Source: Rhizobium mongolense subsp. loessense
GTDB taxonomy: Bacteria; Pseudomonadota; Alphaproteobacteria; Rhizobiales; Rhizobiaceae
Assembly (NCBI RefSeq): GCF_900099775.1
Contig: NZ_FMTM01000005.1
Coordinates: forward strand, 62,001-126,000
Direction of reading: 5' to 3'
Length of the DNA: 64,000 nt
Position numbers and translations under genes: made by a program. A model generated the notes under the pieces. It did no database searches and was not told the DNA's origin. It saw only the letters and a list, made by a program, of their open reading frames with translations. Shown here one piece after another: positions 59,046-64,000 of this stretch (its first letter is position 1; every line of letters starts with the position of its first letter).

Positions 59046-61404
59046 AAACGCAACGCTTCGATCCCGCGAACTCGGGCCGGAGACCTTTATTCCCTATTTG
59101 CGCCATATCGACGAGACGACGATCGGGCTCGGTACCAGAGCGCTGATGGTGATGATCGTGCTCGAAGGCGTCTCCTTTGAAACAGCCGACGTCGTCGACC
59201 TCAACAGCCTGCACCGCAACCTCAACACGCTCTACCGGAATATCGCCGATGAGCGCCTCGCACTTTGGACACATGTCATTCGCCGTCGCGACAACGGCTA
59301 TCCGGAAGGACAATTTGCCAGTCCTTTCTCAAATGCGCTGAATTCAAGATACCGCGCGCGCATGATTGGCGAGGATCTATTTCGCAACGATCTCTATCTT
59401 TCATTGGTCTGGCATCCCGCACGCGATCCCGCCGAAAGGGCCGTGAGCCTTCTTTCCCGGCTGCGCAGAGCCCGCCGAACCAATGTCGAGCTCGACGAAA
59501 CTGCGCTGAAGCACCTGCGCAGCAAGCTATCCGACATCACCGCGGGCCTGAAACGCTTCGAGCCTCGCGTGCTGTCCCTTTACGAGCAGAACGGCATACT
59601 GTTTTCCGAGCCGAGCGAAGTCCTCCACCAAATCGTAGGTGGCCGGCGCGAGCCAATTCCGTTGACTGAAGGAAGGATTTCATCGGCGATCTATTCCGAT
59701 CGGGTGATTTTCGGCCGCGAGACCATCGAAATCCGTCACGAGGCCGAAAACCGCTATGCCGGGATGTTCGGGTTCAAGGAGTATCCGTCAACGACCCGCA
59801 GCGGCATGCTCGACGGCATCCTGACGGTCCCGTTCGAGCTTATCCTCGCACAATCCTTCGCCTTCACCTCGAAATCGGATGCGCGCATCATCATGGGGCG
59901 CAAGCAGAACCAGATGGTCAGCGCCGGCGACAAGGCGGCGTCCCAGGTCGAAGAACTCGACGCTGCGATGGACGATCTCGAATCCAACCGCTTCGTGCTC
60001 GGCGAGCATCACCTTACTCTTTCAGTCTTCGCTTCTTCGGTCAAAGCGCTCACTGACGATCTGGCGGAGGCGCGCTCGCACCTTACCAATGGCGGCGCGG
60101 TCGTCGCGCGCGAGGATCTCGGGCTTGAAGCGGCCTGGTGGGCACAACTGCCCGGCAACTTTCGCTACCGCGCGCGATCTGGCGCCATCACATCCCGGAA
60201 TTTTGCAGCACTTTCGCCTTTCCATTCCTATCCGACCGGGCAGAAGGACGGAAATGAATGGGGACCAGCCGTTGCCCTGCTGAAGACCGCATCCGGCTCG
60301 CCCTTCTACTTCAACTTCCACCACCGCGACCTTGGCAACACCTTCATCTGCGGTCCCTCCGGCGCCGGCAAGACCGTACTCTTGAACTTCATGCTCTCCC
60401 AACTCGAAAAGCACGATCCCCATATGGTCTTTTTCGACAAGGATCGTGGGTCGGACCTTTTCGTCCGGGCGGCGGGTGGTGCTTACCTGCCGGTGAGGAA
60501 TGGCGTTGCCACCGGCTGCGCGCCGCTGAAGGCACTTGAGCTGACTGCGGAAAACAAGGTGTTTCTCACACGGTGGATCGGCAAGCTCGTCGGATCGGCG
60601 AAACGCGAGCTGACGGTCACGGAGCTGCGCGACATCGCCTTGGCCATCGACGGCCTGGCGGACCTGCCCCTCGAACGGCGTTCCATCGGCGCCTTGCGCA
60701 CTTTCCTCAACAATACCGAACCGGAGGGCATCGCCTCCCGCTTGCGGCGCTGGGAAAGGGGAGCGCCGCTTGGCTGGGTATTCGACAACGAGGCCGACGA
60801 GATCGGGATCGACGCCAAATTCATCGGATACGACATGACAGATTTCCTCGACAACGAGGAAATCCGCACACCGTTGATGGCCTATCTCTTCTTCCGCATC
60901 GAGCAGCTGATCGACGGGCGCCGCATCATCATCGTGATCGATGAATTCTGGAAGGCCTTGCAGGACGAGGGTTTTCGCGACCTCGCCGAAAACAAGCTCA
61001 AGACGATCCGCAAACAGAACGGGCTCATGCTGTTTGCGACCCAAAGCCCGCGCGATGCCATTGTCTCGCCGATCGCCCACACGATCATCGAGCAGTGCCC
61101 GACGCAGATCTTCCTTCCCAATCCGCGTGGCGATCGTGCCGACTACGTCGATGGTTTCAAACTCACCGAACGGGAGTTCGAGCTCGTCGCTCGCGAACTG
61201 TCGGTCGAAAGCCGCCGCTTCATCGTCAAGCAGGGACACAACAGCGTCGTCGCAGAACTCAACCTCAAAGGCTTCGATGACGAACTCGACATACTTTCCG
61301 GCCGCACCGCCAACGTGGAACTCGCCGAGGCGATCAGGGCAGACGTCGGTGACCGGCCAGAGGACTGGCTGGCGGTATTCCGGCAAAGAAGGAGAGCGGG
61401 ATGA
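59038..61404 (+). CDS. virB4: VirB4 ATPase
   Basis: The 788-residue ATPase has Walker A GPSGAGKTVLLNF (near residue 440), Walker B IIIVIDEFWKAL (near 630) and downstream LMLFATQSPRDA and EQCPTQIFLPNPRGD. It powers pilus assembly and substrate transfer. The start is TTG at 59038, overlapping virB3 by 8 bp, with AAAGGGAC upstream. It overlaps virB5 by 4 bp. Confidence 0.96.
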   Translation: MPRNATLRSRELGPETFIPYLRHIDETTIGLGTRALMVMIVLEGVSFETADVVDLNSLHRNLNTLYRNIADERLALWTHVIRRRDNGYPEGQFASPFSNALNSRYRARMIGEDLFRNDLYLSLVWHPARDPAERAVSLLSRLRRARRTNVELDETALKHLRSKLSDITAGLKRFEPRVLSLYEQNGILFSEPSEVLHQIVGGRREPIPLTEGRISSAIYSDRVIFGRETIEIRHEAENRYAGMFGFKEYPSTTRSGMLDGILTVPFELILAQSFAFTSKSDARIIMGRKQNQMVSAGDKAASQVEELDAAMDDLESNRFVLGEHHLTLSVFASSVKALTDDLAEARSHLTNGGAVVAREDLGLEAAWWAQLPGNFRYRARSGAITSRNFAALSPFHSYPTGQKDGNEWGPAVALLKTASGSPFYFNFHHRDLGNTFICGPSGAGKTVLLNFMLSQLEKHDPHMVFFDKDRGSDLFVRAAGGAYLPVRNGVATGCAPLKALELTAENKVFLTRWIGKLVGSAKRELTVTELRDIALAIDGLADLPLERRSIGALRTFLNNTEPEGIASRLRRWERGAPLGWVFDNEADEIGIDAKFIGYDMTDFLDNEEIRTPLMAYLFFRIEQLIDGRRIIIVIDEFWKALQDEGFRDLAENKLKTIRKQNGLMLFATQSPRDAIVSPIAHTIIEQCPTQIFLPNPRGDRADYVDGFKLTEREFELVARELSVESRRFIVKQGHNSVVAELNLKGFDDELDILSGRTANVELAEAIRADVGDRPEDWLAVFRQRRRAG

Positions 61405-62102
61405 TGCAAAGAAAGAAAGCAGGGTTTGCTCTTATGGCGGCAGCTGCCTTGCTGTCGGCCGCAATGGCATCCGCACAGGGCATTCCCGTCATCGACCGGA
61501 CGGCGGTTGTAAAGCAGATCGAGAGCATCACACAGCTGAAGTCTCAGCTCGACACCTTGAACCAGCAGCTCCAGCAAGCCGAACAGCTTTATGGGTCGTT
61601 GAACAAGATCACCAACATGGCAGATGTCGCAAGCCTGCTGAACGACCCTTCGATCCGTAAGGCGCTGCCACGCGATTTCAGTGCTGTCGAGGGCCTGTTC
61701 AAGGGGTCGGGTACCGGTGTCTTCGGCAATTCCGCTTCGAAATTCCTTGAGAGCAACTCGAACTATCGCACCGACGCCAATGATTTCTACGCCCAGGAAT
61801 TGTCGCGCGTCCAGAAGCAGAATGCAGGTCAGATGAGCCTTGGCCAACAGATCTATGATGCAGCCACCAAGCGCATCGAGGGCATCGATCAGCTGCGCCA
61901 GCAGATTTCCAGCGCCGCCAATGCCAAGGACGTCGCCGATCTTCAGGCACGGCTGCAGGCCGAAACGGCGTTTCTTCAAACCGATCTTCTGCGCATGCAG
62001 GGTTTGGAGATGGTCCAGCGGGCGCAGGTGCAGGTCGATGACCAGCGAAAGGCGGAGGATTGGCGCAAGCGCATGGACGCAATGGGAGCGGCGCTCAAAT
62101 GA
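61401..62102 (+). CDS. virB5: VirB5-like minor pilin
   Basis: The 233-residue exported protein has a signal peptide (cut near ASAQGI) and an all-helical body with VVKQIESITQLKSQLDTLNQ and QQAEQLYGSLNKITNMADVA, as in VirB5/TraC proteins. It is expected at the pilus tip. ATGA overlap with virB4. Confidence 0.92.
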   Translation: MMQRKKAGFALMAAAALLSAAMASAQGIPVIDRTAVVKQIESITQLKSQLDTLNQQLQQAEQLYGSLNKITNMADVASLLNDPSIRKALPRDFSAVEGLFKGSGTGVFGNSASKFLESNSNYRTDANDFYAQELSRVQKQNAGQMSLGQQIYDAATKRIEGIDQLRQQISSAANAKDVADLQARLQAETAFLQTDLLRMQGLEMVQRAQVQVDDQRKAEDWRKRMDAMGAALK

Positions 62103-62306
62103 AACATGCCCTTCCTGCAGTGATCGCCGCCGCCCAGCCGGTTTGCGCCGGGCAGGCGGATGAAGGTGATGAGGCCTTGCTCGCCAACGTCATGGCCGGG
62201 TGCTGCAACAATCCGGCCAGACATGCTGACACGCGCAACACTACAGGAGACGGCGGATGCGGGGCTGCAGCTTCTTCGGATTCGCAAGTCATCAGGAGGC
62301 TAAGAG
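62099..62306 (+). other. Unresolved small gene slot between virB5 and virB6
   Basis: An ATG overlaps the virB5 stop (ATGA), suggesting a coupled gene. The frame reads KHALPAVIAAAQPVCAG then DEALLANVMAGCCNNPARHA, which has faint resemblance to EexN-type entry-exclusion lipoproteins often found here. The frame runs on into virB6, so a frameshift or decay is suspected. The last 20 bases hold the virB6 ribosome binding site AGGAGG. Confidence 0.3.
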
Positions 62307-63239
62307 ATGTATCAGGTCTTCAGTTTCGTCGACGGGCAGTTCAAGTCGCCCCTGGAGGCGTTCATTTCGTCGGGCACCGCAAACATCGCCGCCTGGGTGA
62401 GTGGCCCGCTCACCGCGGCGCTGACGCTTTACGTCGTGCTTTACGGCTATCTTGTGCTGCGCGGTTCCGTCCAGGAGCCCATCCTTGAGTTTGCGTTTCG
62501 GGCAATGAAGCTTGCAATCATCGTCATGCTGGTAAGGAATGCCAGCGAGTACCAGACCTATGTCACCGGTCTGTTCTTCGAGGCGCTGCCCAAAGAGATT
62601 TCCGAGGCGCTGAGCTCGGGCACCGCGCCGAGCGCCTCTACGTTCGACAGCCTTCTCGACAAGGGTCAGAAGGGCGCCCAGGAAATCTGGGCCCGTGCGT
62701 CCTGGCCGGTCGACATCGTCACCGGTATCGGCGGGATGATGGTCATTGGCGCGAGCTTTATTGTCGCGGCGATCGGTTACATCGTTTCCCTCTATGCGCG
62801 GCTGGCCCTTGCCATCGTGCTTGCGATTGGCCCGATCTTCATTGCGCTTGCAATGTTCCAGCCCACTCGCCGCTTCACTGAGTCCTGGATTGCGCAGCTT
62901 GCCAATTTCGTCATCCTCCAGGTCCTGGTCGTTGCGATCGGTTCGTTGTTGATCACCTGCGTCGACACGACCTTCACAGCGATCGAAAGCTATTCCGACG
63001 TGCTGATGCGCCCGATCGCGCTCTGCGCCATCTGCCTTGCAGCGCTTTACGTCTTCTATCAGCTCCCCGGTATTGCCTCGGCTCTCGCCGCAGGCGGGGC
63101 ATCCTTGACTTACGGCTACGGCGCTGCTCGCGACGCTCACGAAAGCACGATTGCCTGGGCAGCCTCGCATTCGGCAAGAGCGCTCGGGCGAGGAGCCCGC
63201 CCGGTTTCGCGCCGCCTCAGATCGGGAGGGGAAAAGTGA
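62307..63239 (+). CDS. virB6: VirB6-like inner-membrane channel protein
   Basis: The 310-residue polytopic protein begins YQVFSFVDGQFKSPLEAFIS, then has several hydrophobic helices (LTLYVVLYGYLVLRG, IVTGIGGMMVIGASFIVAAI, LALAIVLAIGPIFIALAMF). This is typical of VirB6/TrbL proteins. AGGAGG lies seven bases before the ATG. It overlaps virB7 by 4 bp. Confidence 0.93.
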   Translation: MYQVFSFVDGQFKSPLEAFISSGTANIAAWVSGPLTAALTLYVVLYGYLVLRGSVQEPILEFAFRAMKLAIIVMLVRNASEYQTYVTGLFFEALPKEISEALSSGTAPSASTFDSLLDKGQKGAQEIWARASWPVDIVTGIGGMMVIGASFIVAAIGYIVSLYARLALAIVLAIGPIFIALAMFQPTRRFTESWIAQLANFVILQVLVVAIGSLLITCVDTTFTAIESYSDVLMRPIALCAICLAALYVFYQLPGIASALAAGGASLTYGYGAARDAHESTIAWAASHSARALGRGARPVSRRLRSGGEK

Positions 63240-63541
63240 CGGCCACTCTCCTCAAGAAACGGACAGGTTGTTTGCGAATGCTTCGCATCGTTTCATTGTT
63301 TCTCGTCGCCGGGGCACTTCCCGCCTGCAGCTCGATGACGCACCCGCTTCCCAAATGTGACGGTTACCTCCGCCGGCCGCTGAACCGGTCCATGTGGCAA
63401 CGGGAGGACGACGGCATGCTGAAGCAGCCTCAGTCCGTCCCGGCAAGCCATGCCGCCTCCTACGCGGAGGAACAGGCCACGCCAGTCGCCTTTGCGCTTT
63501 TCGATGTTCAAGGTTCTTACCGTCCGTGCAAGGGCAAGTGA
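63236..63541 (+). CDS. virB7: VirB7-like lipoprotein, unusually long
   Basis: The 101-residue product starts with GTG overlapping the virB6 stop. A lipobox LPAC at residues 28-31 follows FLVAGALPAC. VirB7 proteins are usually near 50 residues; here about 70 mature residues include further Cys (PKCDG and PCKGK) that could bond to VirB9. Identity is partly by position. Confidence 0.75.
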   Translation: MTATLLKKRTGCLRMLRIVSLFLVAGALPACSSMTHPLPKCDGYLRRPLNRSMWQREDDGMLKQPQSVPASHAASYAEEQATPVAFALFDVQGSYRPCKGK

Positions 63542-63542
63542 C

Positions 63543-64000
63543 ATGGTGACGCCGGAAAATCTGAAGAGCTACTTCGACAAGGCGCGCCGGTTCGATCAGG
63601 ATCGGTTGATCCAGGTGGAGCGTTCCGCCCGCATCGCCTGGTTCGTCGCTGGTTGTGCCGGCATCGTGGCCGTCGTCTCCGTCTTCGCCATTGCCGGGCT
63701 CACCCCGTTGAAAACGGTCGAGCCCTTCGTGGTTCGCGTCGACAACTCCACCGGCATCGTCGACGTGGTCTCGGCATTGACGTCGGCCGCCGGGAGCTAT
63801 GATGAGGCCGTCACCAAGTATTTCGCCGCCAAGTATGTTCGCGCAAGAGAAGGCTATGTCTGGAGCGAGACCGAGGAGAATTTCCGGATCGTTGCCTTGC
63901 TCTCCACACAACCGGAGCAGACGCGTTTTGCGACTGTCTACCGCGGCAGCAATCCGCAATCTCCGCAGAATATCTACGGCCGCAGCGCGACGGCGCGCAT
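63543..64000 (+). CDS. virB8: VirB8-like inner-membrane protein, 5' part
   Basis: The first 152 codons are present; the gene runs off the right edge. It has a cytoplasmic N-terminus (ENLKSYFDKARRFDQDRLIQ), one membrane helix (about 30-52) and the start of the periplasmic VirB8 domain (PFVVRVDNSTGIVDVV, EAVTKYFAAKYVRAREGYVW, VYRGSNPQSP). It is a scaffold of the inner-membrane complex. Confidence 0.93.
   Translation, partial: MVTPENLKSYFDKARRFDQDRLIQVERSARIAWFVAGCAGIVAVVSVFAIAGLTPLKTVEPFVVRVDNSTGIVDVVSALTSAAGSYDEAVTKYFAAKYVRAREGYVWSETEENFRIVALLSTQPEQTRFATVYRGSNPQSPQNIYGRSATAR

Noticed and set aside
62292..63170. 292-residue minus-strand frame opposite virB6
   Set aside because: virB6 has the ribosome binding site, overlaps and conserved cluster position; the opposite frame is a shadow.

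Overview
The window reads as high-GC alphaproteobacterial DNA, most probably from a Rhizobiaceae member (Sinorhizobium/Ensifer, Rhizobium or Agrobacterium group). The evidence is the gene mix: DUF1127 protein, several carbohydrate ABC transporters, a MocR regulator, small rhizobial-type secreted proteins, an Avh/VirB-like type IV secretion cluster, and start-codon and Shine-Dalgarno usage. Toxin-antitoxin pairs, an IS110-family element, decayed genes and the secretion cluster suggest a plasmid or megaplasmid. No rRNA, tRNA or CRISPR was seen.

Layout. 1-8164 (minus strand): a CBS-BON protein, then a likely operon of phosphoketolase, a GH94 protein equivalent to the C-terminal half of cyclic beta-1,2-glucan synthase, and a glucoamylase-like protein that runs off the left edge. 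8550-13429: a CACHE-domain class III nucleotide cyclase, a small periplasmic protein, a Crp/Fnr relic and a membrane TPR regulator. 13630-16990 (minus): DUF3302, a SulP transporter, PPK2 and a broken AI-2E-type permease. 17312-20685: a small protein, the exported DUF3300/DUF2950 pair and an unknown protein. 20960-23381: three accessory genes of the PQQ quinoprotein relay without the dehydrogenase.

23455-34756: two complete sugar ABC transporters head to tail on the minus strand, with a Gfo/Idh/MocA oxidoreductase and a GNAT acetyltransferase. A divergent GntR/UTRA regulator sits beside a perfect operator placed between the promoter elements of the first transporter. 34957-39104: a secreted protein, a DUF1269 protein, a PHB-depolymerase-like esterase, a CYTH-CHAD protein and a nudix relic. 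39105-43341: a GlxA-like regulator, a VOC protein, an exported epoxide hydrolase and an SDR. 43961-46576: an Ohr relic, TauE, DUF1127 and a divergent MocR. 46823-51262: a decayed IS110-family transposase and a TetR-controlled EmrAB-type efflux system with three matching operators.

51309-53310 is a partial second copy of the CYTH-CHAD/nudix locus at 38540-38960. It carries a precise deletion and is split by an intact IS110-family element, with its nudix gene intact. From 53594 onward come a small protein, RES-Xre and VapBC toxin-antitoxin pairs, a MarR-like regulator, and a virB1-virB8 cluster that runs off the right edge.

The most interesting leads are the IS110 element, whose 3' noncoding region matches its target site; the duplicated and rearranged nudix locus; the detached glucan-phosphorylase and phosphoketolase operon; the orphan quinoprotein relay genes; and three sets of well-defined operators (GntR, TetR, MocR). 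All calls come from reading the sequence, with no database search.
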